Shown: in pieces, positions 48,883 through 57,500 of the stretch
Layout of the letters: the number at the start of each line of letters is the position of its first letter
Numbering within the stretch: position 1 is the first letter of the stretch
From: Gemmiger formicilis
Lineage (GTDB): Bacteria; Bacillota; Clostridia; Oscillospirales; Ruminococcaceae
Direction: 5' to 3'
Assembly: GCF_018784445.1 (NCBI RefSeq)
Contig: NZ_WQOH01000004.1
Coordinates: forward strand, 214,320-278,319
DNA length: 64,000 bases
Translations under genes and position numbers: made by a program
Notes under the pieces: model-generated
Seen by the model: only the letters and a program-made list of their open reading frames with translations
What the model was told of the DNA's origin: nothing
Database searches by the model: none

Positions 48883-49590
48883 CTATTCCGCCTTGCCGGT
48901 TACTCTCCGCCGGAAAAGCATATCGCCGTTCACGCTGTTGATGAGATCGCCGCTGACGCTGCGATCCAGCTGCAGGGTATCGCCGCTGCCGTCAAAGTGC
49001 AGCGTCACGCCGTTTTCGTCCGCCCATAGTGTGCCGTACTCAATAACATCTTCCTGATCATTTACAAATTCCCATGTCGCATCCTCATAGATACGCAGCC
49101 AAAGATTTTCGTCCGGGTACTCCCAAAGCCCTGCATACTCGCTTGGACTACCCTCGTCAGCCGGAACTGCGGACAGATCCTCCCGATAGACATAGCGCTC
49201 CTCCGAATCCCAGATCCAGATCAGATCCGTTGCATCCCCGTTTTCGTGGAGAAAGCTCACCCATACATCGCTCTCGCCGTCGCCGTCCAGATCGTCAAAG
49301 GAGATGCTGTGAAATGCCTGCTCCGCATCGGGAATGTCCATGGGGAAGGCGACACTGTCGAATAGCACCTGCTCCGGGATGTCCCGGTAGAAGGCTGCGC
49401 TGCTCTCGCTCACTGTGACCAGAACATCCACACTGTCGCCGTCATGGGTGATGGTTCCGCTGTCGATCACCATGCCGGTTGTGCGCCAATCATCCCCCGC
49501 CACATCATCGGAATTGCCGCAGGCAGCAAGGCACAGGCACAGCACCATCACCTGCGCAAGAAATGCGGTGTTCTTCCACCGGTTTTTCAT
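48883..49590 (-). CDS. Small lipoprotein in the envelope cluster
   Basis: A 235-residue exported lipoprotein: signal peptide MKNRWKNTAFLAQVMVLCLC with lipobox LAAC. The mature region is acidic. It contains FDDLDGDGESDVWVSFLHEN (about 95-115), an FG-GAP/EF-loop-like segment, and a C-terminal half with beta-strands ending NSVNGDMLFRRRVTG. The start is the ATG behind AAGGAGG. No family recognised with certainty. Confidence 0.62.
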   Translation of the reverse strand: MKNRWKNTAFLAQVMVLCLCLAACGNSDDVAGDDWRTTGMVIDSGTITHDGDSVDVLVTVSESSAAFYRDIPEQVLFDSVAFPMDIPDAEQAFHSISFDDLDGDGESDVWVSFLHENGDATDLIWIWDSEERYVYREDLSAVPADEGSPSEYAGLWEYPDENLWLRIYEDATWEFVNDQEDVIEYGTLWADENGVTLHFDGSGDTLQLDRSVSGDLINSVNGDMLFRRRVTGKAE

Positions 49591-49671
49591 GATACGCCTC
49601 CTTCCGGTCACTCCATCAGGTAATAAAGTGACATTGCGCGGCACCGGCAGCGCACGTTCAGAGCCTGTATC

Positions 49672-51261
49672 TTACTCATCAAAGTAGTCGCCCCAACCTT
49701 CGTCATCGTAAGAGTAATCGTCCCAGCCGTCACCGGGGTCAGACCACGGATCGTAGTCGTCGTAGTACTCATCCGAGTAATCCCAGCCGGCATCGTTGGA
49801 TTCCATGTATTCGCCAGAATCGTCGTCAATATAGCCGTCCGAGCCGTAGGAGATGAACTCGTTTTCATAGCCGTTCCAGTACCACACGTCGCCGTCTTCA
49901 TCATACCAGTAGTATGGCGTGCCGTAGTCGCCGGTATCGCCGGAATAGATTGCCTGAGTGGGTACGGGCTTGGGCGCGGTGCTCCATCCGGCGGTGTAGG
50001 AGATGGTTTCGAGCATGTTGTTGCAAATCTCAAAGTAGTTGTGGATTCGACCCTCGAGCGCGATGGTCGTTGCGACAAGCGCGTAGCCGGTCGGACCGTA
50101 GTAGCGAACCTCCATACAGCCGCGCACAGGCTGAGACGGACCGTCGGAGAAGATGGATCCGTCGAGCCACATATAACCGGTCAGACTGTAGTAGTCGCCG
50201 TTATCCTTGAAATCCGAGCCGAAGGATTGGATGAGCTTGTCGCCGTACATACCCTTCATAAAGTCGTCGAGCATCTTGACCATGTAGGGCTTCGCGCTGG
50301 CAGCGCCCTTTTCCATATAGGAATCATAGCCGGAGATAGGCTGGAAGGCAATCACAATATTGGAATAGTAGTCATCCGTTCCGTCTTCCATGACTGCGTT
50401 GAAGCTCAGCGAATTGTCAACATTCGGGTGTTCGTGTGCTTCCATCTGGATTGGATACTTGATGGATACATTGGTAAAGCTACCGGGAAAGCAGGCGGTC
50501 TGGTTCAGCTCGTCATCCGGTGTCGGCAGGAGCATAATGTACTCAGAGGCGGTAAGTGTGTTGCCGTTGGCGTCGCTCAGGTCGCCGTTAGCGGTCTGCC
50601 AGAGGGAAACAAGCTCTGTGTCGTCCTCCATGCAGAGCATGATGCAGTCATCTTCCGACACGACATAGCCGGGGCCGACTTGCTCGCCGTAGAGGTTGAC
50701 GGCAATCCACTCATAGTTGTCGTTGATGACGAAATAGAACGGCGCGTTTTCAAGCTTCCAGCAGCCGGAGAAGCCTGACATACCGCCAGTCTGCCCAAGC
50801 TCTTCGGCCGTGTAGCCTGTCGGGGCGTTCTCGCCATCGCCGGCGTACAGATTGTCATATTCCTCCGATGTGCAGACCACGATGCTGTCGTCGCCGTCCG
50901 GAGACAGGAATACAACATAGTCGCCATCGTGGATTGTAAAATCCACTTCGTCAACATCGTTGTCGTACAGGACGTAGCTTTCTTCGTTGTAGACAAGAAT
51001 GTTGAAGTCCGGAAGCTCAGACGGCTTGTAGGAACCAAGGCTGACTTCCATCATTCCTCCGCTCTGGAAGATACCGTCGACAAGCTCCGTGTCCCATTCA
51101 TCGCTGGTCGAGGGCGTGATGCTGATAGATGTGATGCCGTGACCGCTGTGGTTTGCAAGCGTTATGTTGACCGGCTCTTCTTTTTCTCCGCAGCCGGTCA
51201 GAAGCAGCGCACTCAGCACGCAGCCGAGCGCAGCTGCCAGCATTTTTTGGATACAGTTCAT
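49672..51261 (-). CDS. Large lipoprotein with acidic aromatic tail
   Basis: A 529-residue lipoprotein (lipobox LTGC at residue 24). The mature part has no family I recognise. Residues 70-250 are beta-rich and acidic with repeated FYFVINDNYEWIAV/LVSLWQTANGDL patterns, as in the smaller lipoprotein downstream. The last 90 residues are extreme: mostly Asp, Glu, Tyr, Gly and Trp (for example DDYDPWSDPGDGWDDYSYDD). Such a tail may bind calcium or cell-wall polymers; this is a guess. It is first in the cluster and 81 bases ahead of the next lipoprotein gene. Confidence 0.6.
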   Translation of the reverse strand: MNCIQKMLAAALGCVLSALLLTGCGEKEEPVNITLANHSGHGITSISITPSTSDEWDTELVDGIFQSGGMMEVSLGSYKPSELPDFNILVYNEESYVLYDNDVDEVDFTIHDGDYVVFLSPDGDDSIVVCTSEEYDNLYAGDGENAPTGYTAEELGQTGGMSGFSGCWKLENAPFYFVINDNYEWIAVNLYGEQVGPGYVVSEDDCIMLCMEDDTELVSLWQTANGDLSDANGNTLTASEYIMLLPTPDDELNQTACFPGSFTNVSIKYPIQMEAHEHPNVDNSLSFNAVMEDGTDDYYSNIVIAFQPISGYDSYMEKGAASAKPYMVKMLDDFMKGMYGDKLIQSFGSDFKDNGDYYSLTGYMWLDGSIFSDGPSQPVRGCMEVRYYGPTGYALVATTIALEGRIHNYFEICNNMLETISYTAGWSTAPKPVPTQAIYSGDTGDYGTPYYWYDEDGDVWYWNGYENEFISYGSDGYIDDDSGEYMESNDAGWDYSDEYYDDYDPWSDPGDGWDDYSYDDEGWGDYFDE

Positions 51262-51301
51262 GTCTTTCCTCCTTAAATTTCTCTATTTTGCGTTGCTTTT
51301 T

Positions 51302-51544
51302 TCATTCGTATGCCTGCTCTGCCATGGTCAAAATTTCGTCATGGCTTAGCTCCACATCGCCAAAGCGGACAAAGATGCCGTTGGTCACAGCGCTGTTCCA
51401 CACCCGCGCATCAGCAAGCGGGCGAAACCGAATCTTATCCAGATACGGCTTCATATCCAGCAAAAGCCGACTTCCGGACACAAAATCGACCTGCAGAATA
51501 TAATCAGGCAGCGGCGTGACAGCTGTGAGATACCTTCGGTTCAA
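51302..51544 (-). CDS. DUF2442 domain protein
   Basis: An 80-residue protein matching DUF2442: YLTAVTPLPDYILQVDFVSG, LLDMKPYLDKIRFRPLAD and the C-terminal FGDVELSHDEILTMAEQAY. The start is TTG 51544, eight bases behind GGGAGG. That gives the usual 80-residue length, while the longer frame would run back through a hairpin. The function is unknown; such genes often accompany DUF4160 proteins in toxin-antitoxin-like pairs, but no DUF4160 partner is seen here. It lies just upstream of the five-gene envelope cluster. Confidence 0.75.
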   Translation of the reverse strand: MNRRYLTAVTPLPDYILQVDFVSGSRLLLDMKPYLDKIRFRPLADARVWNSAVTNGIFVRFGDVELSHDEILTMAEQAYE

Positions 51545-51561
51545 GTGTAGGTCCTCCCTTC

Positions 51562-51604
51562 CGCAAAAATAAAGATCCACCGTACCTACATTGTACGGTG
51601 GATC
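51562..51604 (-). terminator. Terminator of the first LuxR gene, displaced by the MITE
   Basis: Perfect 12-bp stem GATCCACCGTAC / GTACGGTGGATC with a seven-base loop. On the minus strand TTTATTTTTG follows. It lies beyond the MITE from the luxR stop and before the DUF2442 start. Confidence 0.8.
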
Positions 51605-51629
51605 GGGTGGGATAACCATTAACTAAAGG

Positions 51630-51809
51630 CTAGGGTAATACCGCATAATTCTAAGTGCCGATACGGCGAGCGAGGTGCGGCAGCTGCTAAGCCAAAAGCG
51701 CAGATAATACTGGATGTCTTATCGAGCATTTTGGCAACGCAGATGCCGTGCCGCAGCCGCCGGAGCGGTGCTTAAGCCGTCAGGCGGGAATTGTGCGGTG
51801 TTGCCCTAG
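51630..51809 (-). mobile_element. 172-bp MITE, copy 2, with CTAG target duplication
   Basis: The element spans 51634-51805 in reverse orientation to copy 1 and differs from it at one position (171/172). CTAG flanks it on both sides. The right-hand CTAG supplies the TAG stop codon of the LuxR gene at 51806, so the insertion touches the coding end without shortening it. Confidence 0.9.
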
Positions 51810-54286
51810 GGCTTTTGCCCAAGCAGTTCGGCAAGCTGCTTTCGCTTGGTTCGGGTATCGCCGTCAATATGGAGTTTTGAATAGATTTGGTTCGCGTACT
51901 GCTTGACGCTTCCCTCGGAGAGATAGAGCTTTTCGGCGATCTCACGGTTGCTGAGCCGCTGCACCATCAGTTCTACAATTTCAAATTCCCGCGCTGTCAG
52001 CACATCAAATGCTGCCGGGCGCACGCTTGCGGCGTTTCGTACCATTGCCGCTTCGCCAAGGTCAGTGATCTTCACGATCAAGTCGTTCTTCATCTCGCGC
52101 GCAAGAATGGGCTGCAGGCAGTCGTAGTTCTCCACGAACGGCATCACAAAGCCGTCCGGTTCCGCGTCGGCAAGCGCTTTCCGCAGCCATACACGGGCCT
52201 CCTCGGTCTTGCCCAATTTCTCGTAGGCCGCCGCCGTCTGGATGCGGATATGCAGCGCCACCAGCGCGTAGTGCATCGCCTCGCACACCGCCAGCAGTTC
52301 TGCGCTGCGTCCCACCACCTTGGCATAGGCGCCTTGGGCAAGATACACTTGATTTTCGATCATTTCCATCATGGGCTTGCCCGGCGCAAGCATATTGACG
52401 GTGGAGAGCCTGTGCTGCGAAAAAATCTCCGGGATCTCTTCTGCTTCCCCCCGCAGCGCATGATAATAGGCACTGGTGGCACACCAGATGTTGATCCACG
52501 ATGCATCGTGATATTGCAGCAGCTCTGCGTATCTTTCCGCAAAAGTATACCGCTGCTCCACATCGGTGTGCAGAGAAAGCCGCCGCGACAGGAAATCACA
52601 GCATAGCGCCATGTTGATTTGCCCATTGTCCCTGACCTGTGCGTAAGCGCGCTCCAGCTCGATGTGCGCATCGGTAAAATGTCCCTGGCAGAACAGCGCC
52701 TCTGCGCGCATGATGGTTTCTGCGCCCTGACCGTGGTTGTTCGTGACTTTATAGTAATGGGGCATACACTCATCCATCTCGGCCAGCTCGCCCTCAAGTT
52801 CGCCCGGTGCGCGGTAGAACATCATCAGGACGGACGGTGAGCCAAAGGTCCAGCCGCCGCCGGATTGGATGCTGATGGCCGGGCGGGACATCTGCCTGCT
52901 GGCACTGCGGTGCAGGCGGCTCATGGCACTGATGTCATTATAGCAGAGAAAACTCAGGATAAGGTCGCACTCACCCAGCAGGTTGCCGCGCTCCTCCGCC
53001 GACAGTTCCGGGTGTTCCGCAATGGCTGTCAGCAGCAGTTCTTTCAGCTCCAGCATCTTCGGGATCTGCCGCCATGTGAACATCCGCCGCATCAGGACCA
53101 GAATGGCAAAGGGATTGGCTTTCAATGTCTCGGCGGGGCATTTGTTCAATGCGTCCAGCACATCCTCCGGCTTCAGCGAGGCCAACAGAATGCCTGCATC
53201 ACCGCGAATGACCCGCAGCAGCGCGTGGTAGTCCTCGCTTTTTCGGTAGGCGGCAATAGCGTGAAGATACTGCCGTTGGTTTTCATACCACAGCCCGAAA
53301 CGCTCCCAATAGAGCTTTTGTGTTTCCGCCTTCATCTCGTGAAAGCTCCGTTCGGCACATTCCTTCATCATGTGATGAAAGCGATAGGTCACGCCATCCG
53401 GCAAACGCGTGACAAAGGCGTTCTGCTCGGTCAGCATGGCAAGGATCTGCGCCGCATCCGCATCCCCTGTGATGCACTGCGCCATTTCGACAGTAAACTC
53501 ATCGGCAAGGCCCATTACCGCCAAAAACTCCCGCTGCTTTTCCGGCAGCGGATCGATCATAGCGGCGGTAAAAGTGGCGTAGATATCGGAGTTTCGGCTG
53601 GGCAGCACGCCGCGCTCGGAGAGGGTGCGCAGGTTCAGATACACGGCAGAGAACCAGCCCTCGCTGGAATAGAGAAGGCTTTCCACCTGCGCATCGGAAA
53701 GTTTTGTCCCGCAGCGGTGGGCATAAACCGCAAGCTCCGTATGGTTGAGGCGCAGTTGTTCCATGCCGATTTGATATACCTTGCCCCCCAGCCGCACCGC
53801 CTCCGCGGCGGGCAAAAAGCGATCACGGCTTGCAACGATTATATGCACATTGGCAGGCAGCCGATTTGCCAGCATACAAAGGAACAGGGGGGCACGCTTG
53901 TCCGTCAGCAGATGAAAATCGTCAATGAAGATGTAACAGGGAAATTCGCCCGCCAGCATATGGCAGAGATCGTCCACCAGCAGCCCGCCGCCTGCCGCGT
54001 CCGTTGGGCAGGGATACTCCCGCAGGAAGGTGAACCCTGCGCGGGCAAACGCCTCCTGCACGCTCTTCCAGAAAATCGCAAGGTTGTCGGAATACACGCT
54101 GATACGGATGATATGCAGCGCCTCCGCTTTGGCGTGCTCGCCGAGATACCAGTTCACCGCTGTGGTTTTTCCATAGCCCATGGGCGCGACCACTGTCGTC
54201 ATGGCGCAGCGGGAAATAGGCCGCAAGCTCTCTTGCAGCCGCTCAGATATGTAAATGGTGTTCAGATTCCATTTTGGCTTTGGCAT
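51806..54286 (-). CDS. MalT-like LuxR-family transcriptional activator (1)
   Basis: An 826-residue STAND-type regulator. The N-terminal NTPase has P-loop VVAPMGYGKTTAVNW (residues 32-46) and a Walker B-like YIFIDDFHLL at about 128. A long helical TPR-like sensor region follows. The C-terminal LuxR helix-turn-helix is REFEIVELMVQRLSNREIAE with LYLSEGSVKQYANQIYSKLH. It should activate transcription when ligand and ATP are bound. The start is at the ATG behind GGAGGTG. It is a close paralogue of the regulator at 59519-62008; the two flank the large adhesin gene, the most obvious target. Confidence 0.88.
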   Translation of the reverse strand: MPKPKWNLNTIYISERLQESLRPISRCAMTTVVAPMGYGKTTAVNWYLGEHAKAEALHIIRISVYSDNLAIFWKSVQEAFARAGFTFLREYPCPTDAAGGGLLVDDLCHMLAGEFPCYIFIDDFHLLTDKRAPLFLCMLANRLPANVHIIVASRDRFLPAAEAVRLGGKVYQIGMEQLRLNHTELAVYAHRCGTKLSDAQVESLLYSSEGWFSAVYLNLRTLSERGVLPSRNSDIYATFTAAMIDPLPEKQREFLAVMGLADEFTVEMAQCITGDADAAQILAMLTEQNAFVTRLPDGVTYRFHHMMKECAERSFHEMKAETQKLYWERFGLWYENQRQYLHAIAAYRKSEDYHALLRVIRGDAGILLASLKPEDVLDALNKCPAETLKANPFAILVLMRRMFTWRQIPKMLELKELLLTAIAEHPELSAEERGNLLGECDLILSFLCYNDISAMSRLHRSASRQMSRPAISIQSGGGWTFGSPSVLMMFYRAPGELEGELAEMDECMPHYYKVTNNHGQGAETIMRAEALFCQGHFTDAHIELERAYAQVRDNGQINMALCCDFLSRRLSLHTDVEQRYTFAERYAELLQYHDASWINIWCATSAYYHALRGEAEEIPEIFSQHRLSTVNMLAPGKPMMEMIENQVYLAQGAYAKVVGRSAELLAVCEAMHYALVALHIRIQTAAAYEKLGKTEEARVWLRKALADAEPDGFVMPFVENYDCLQPILAREMKNDLIVKITDLGEAAMVRNAASVRPAAFDVLTAREFEIVELMVQRLSNREIAEKLYLSEGSVKQYANQIYSKLHIDGDTRTKRKQLAELLGQKP

Positions 54287-54446
54287 AATGCACACCTCCA
54301 ACGAATTGGTTTTTGCATCCCCGGCGGATTTTGGATGCGGTGTATGGCTGCCTTTATGGAGGGGACTTCTCATTATTTCCATTTTACATCATCTTGTTCT
54401 GCACGGCAAGATGGTGTTTTTACATTCTTTTGCTATAGGTTATTCA

Positions 54447-54470
54447 CCCCTCGATTTATGAGTCGAGGGG
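54447..54470. other. Hairpin in the upstream region of LuxR gene 1
   Basis: CCCCTCGA and TCGAGGGG, an 8-bp perfect inverted repeat with an eight-base gap. It may be an operator or an RNA hairpin; no clear promoter hexamers are seen nearby. Confidence 0.35.
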
Positions 54471-54486
54471 GATTCTGTTTGGCAGA

Positions 54487-54546
54487 TAAAAGCAGACCCC
54501 CGCCGCACACCGCTGTTGCCGGCGGTATGGGAGGGGGTCTGCTATT
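54487..54546 (-). terminator. Terminator of the VWA/pilin adhesin gene
   Basis: AGCAGACCCCC / GGGGGTCTGCT, an 11-bp perfect stem with an inner CCGCCGGCAACAGCGG hairpin. On the minus strand CTTTTATC follows. It lies just after the adhesin stop. Confidence 0.8.
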
Positions 54547-54564
54547 TAGGGAACTATGAGAAAA

Positions 54565-57500
54565 TTACTTTTTGCGCTTTTTGCCCACGATCAGCAGGGC
54601 AACCGCGCCGCCGCTGATAGCCAGAATAGCAATCAGCAGCGCCAGCGGGAATGTGTCCGACGTCTGCGGAATATGCGTCATCGGGGCAGGTGTTGCGGTA
54701 GCAACGGGCTTCGGGGCTGCGGTAGGTGCGGGGGTAGCTGTGGGTGCCGGGGCAGCAGAAGGCTCTTGGCTGGGGGTGACTGTGGGGGTGGGAGCAGGCG
54801 TGGCCTTCGGCGTGTAGGTGTTCGTAAAGGTCATGCTTGCGGGCACTTTCGTAAGCGCTGCCTTCATCTTGCCGGTGCCATCGTCCTGCACCTCAACTGT
54901 AAAGGTGTAGGTCTGGTCATCATAGCTTACGCCTTCGGCGTCGCCCTTAACCTCCGATACCGTGTAGGTGTAGGCGGTGGGGGCGGCGTCGCTGTTGTCG
55001 TGGTCGAGGTCCTTATAGGTCAGTGCAAATGTCACCTTGCCGCTGGCATCGTTGGTAGCGGTCAGGCCATTGTGCGCTGCGTCCTCCGGGCAAGACAGCT
55101 TAAAGGTAAATTCGCCTGCGTTCAGAGCACGGCCGGTCAGGTTCTTTTGCAGGGTAATGGTTACTGCGTCGGAATCCGCTGCGGCATAGCTGTTGCGGAA
55201 AGTCGGCGTTACGCCAGCCCCCAGCGGGGTGGTCTTGTCGGCCTTATAATAGGCCCAGCTCTTGATGGACAGTTTGCCGTCGCTGTTCACATCCTGCAAT
55301 TCCACGCGCAAAGTGTAAACCGTGGTGTCGTAGGTAATGCCATCGTCGGCATCGACAGGCTTGGCCTCGCTGATGGTATACCAATGCACCAGCAGGTTTT
55401 GCATTTCCTCGGTCGGCGCGATTTCCTCGCCGTTGTTGTCAACGGGGGTCAGCGCAAGCAAAGAGGGCTGGCGATGCACATCGGGCTGGTTGCCCTCGGT
55501 GGGCTGCTCGGTCTCGGTGGGCTGCTCGGTCTCGGTAGGCTGCTCGGTCGCAGTAGGCTGCTCGGTCGCAGTAGGCTGCTCGGTCGCAGTAGGCTGCTCG
55601 GTCGCGGTGGGCTGTTCGGTCGCAGTAGGCTGCTCGGTCGCGGTGGGTTGTTCGGTCGCAGTAGGCTGCTCGGTCGCAGTGGGCTGCTCGGTCGCAGTGG
55701 GCTGCTCGGTCTCGGTGGGCTGCTCGGTCTCGGTGGGCTGCTCGTCCTCAACGGGCTGCTCGTCCTCAACGGGCTGCTCGTCCTCAACGGGCTGCTCGTC
55801 CATCAGGTCGGCAAACAGTGCGGCATACGTTGTCTGGGCTTGGCTGAAACCAATGGGGCTGAATTTCACCGTGCCGTCAGCATTGTTCGTGCCGGTGGAA
55901 ACTTCGTTGCCATTTTCATCGGTCACAATGAAGTAGAACTCGCCCTCCTGCAGATCGCGGCCGGTCAAAACCTTGGTGGCTTCGGGGGTAACCTTGACAT
56001 CAGCGCCCGCCGTTGCCGTGTAGGTGTTTACAAACTGTGCGCCGCCAACGGTTTCGCTGTTCAGCGTATAGACGGGGGTGCTTGCCACAAGCTTACCTTC
56101 GCCGTTATCGGTGACTTCGAAAGTGACCTCGTATGCACGGGTATCATACCCGATGCCGCCGAGGTGGTTATTTACCTCGCTGATGACATAGGTCTTTTTG
56201 CCTACGTCGGCCGACGTGAAATTCAGGGTAAACGTAACTTTGCCGTCTGCCTCGTTCTTGGCGGTTTGAATAACCCTGCCGTTTTCACTCAAATTGAACG
56301 AGAAGTCGTCCTTGTTCAGTGTGCGGTTGCCGACCACGACATTCAGCCTCTTGGTGGCGTTCAAGGTTACCTTAACGTCGCTTGTGGAATAGGTGTTGGT
56401 AAACTTGACACTATCCGCGGAGGCACCATCTTTCGTAATGGTGTGACCTGTCATTGTCAGCTGGCCGCTGCCGTCGTCCGTGATGGTAACCGTCACACTG
56501 TAGGAGGAGTTGTCATACGAAACACCGGGGATTTTACCTTCGGTGGGGATATTCTCGGTGATTTTGTACTCATAAGTGCCGGGTTTGGTGAAGGTGATAC
56601 TTCCGAAGTCAAAGGGAACCTGCGCTCCGTCGCCGGTGAGGCCTTCAGTATACGCCACATTTGTCTGTATATATGTATTAGTCACATCATCTCTCAGCGG
56701 GGCACCATCGACAGCTTCCAATTTGAAATCGAAATGATCGTTTTGGTTCCAATTGCGGCCCGTCAAAATCTTTACGCCGCCAAACGGGTAATTGCCGTCA
56801 TCAGGTTTCACGGTAATCGGGGCGGGGTTATAGGTGTTTGTCACCGTGACTTCTTGGGCTGTACCTGCCGTGACCGTGCCCTTGCCGTCGTTCGTAATGT
56901 TCTTGGTATAGTAGGTGGGCAGATTTTCTTCCGTGATGGTATAGGTGCTGCCTGCGGGCAAGCCTACAATCTCGGCAGTCTGGTCTTTTTTCAGGGTGAA
57001 AGTATCGCCGCTCTTGATGGGTTTAGTACCCTCAATACCGGTAACGGTGTAGTTGTAGCTGGCATTGGTGTCCAAGTTCGTGCCCGCCAACTCAAACTTC
57101 ATCGTAAATTCGGCGTTAGCGTCCGGGTGCAGACCCTCGTCGGTTACCACATTCTTGGTAACTTTCAAGCTGCCGGTGGCGTTCATGGTCAGCTTACCGT
57201 TGTTGCCAAGGTACAGCACACCCTCGTCTGTGACAAGATTCCACTGGAAGTCAATGCGGCGGTCGGCGGTGCCGGTCTCGTTTTTGTCCTTATCGCCCAG
57301 CTGGTTATCAATGGCGGAGGGCAAGCTGCCTTTTTTGATGCCCTTCTTGATGTAGCACTTGCCATCTTCTGTTTTAATGCACTCTTTGATTTCGTTCTGA
57401 GTTGCAATGCTAACGGGCACATAGTCGGTCTTGGAAACCGTTTGAGTACGATCACCGGGATCAAGCTGCAAGTAGTTCAGCTTATAGTAATAGGTCTGTC

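Noticed and set aside
52865..54559. A 564-codon plus-strand frame opposite LuxR gene 1
   Set aside because: Antisense shadow; the minus-strand frame has P-loop and helix-turn-helix.
55489..55800. CRISPR-like array of short repeats
   Set aside because: The repeats are contiguous 18-base units without spacers and stay in frame within the adhesin.
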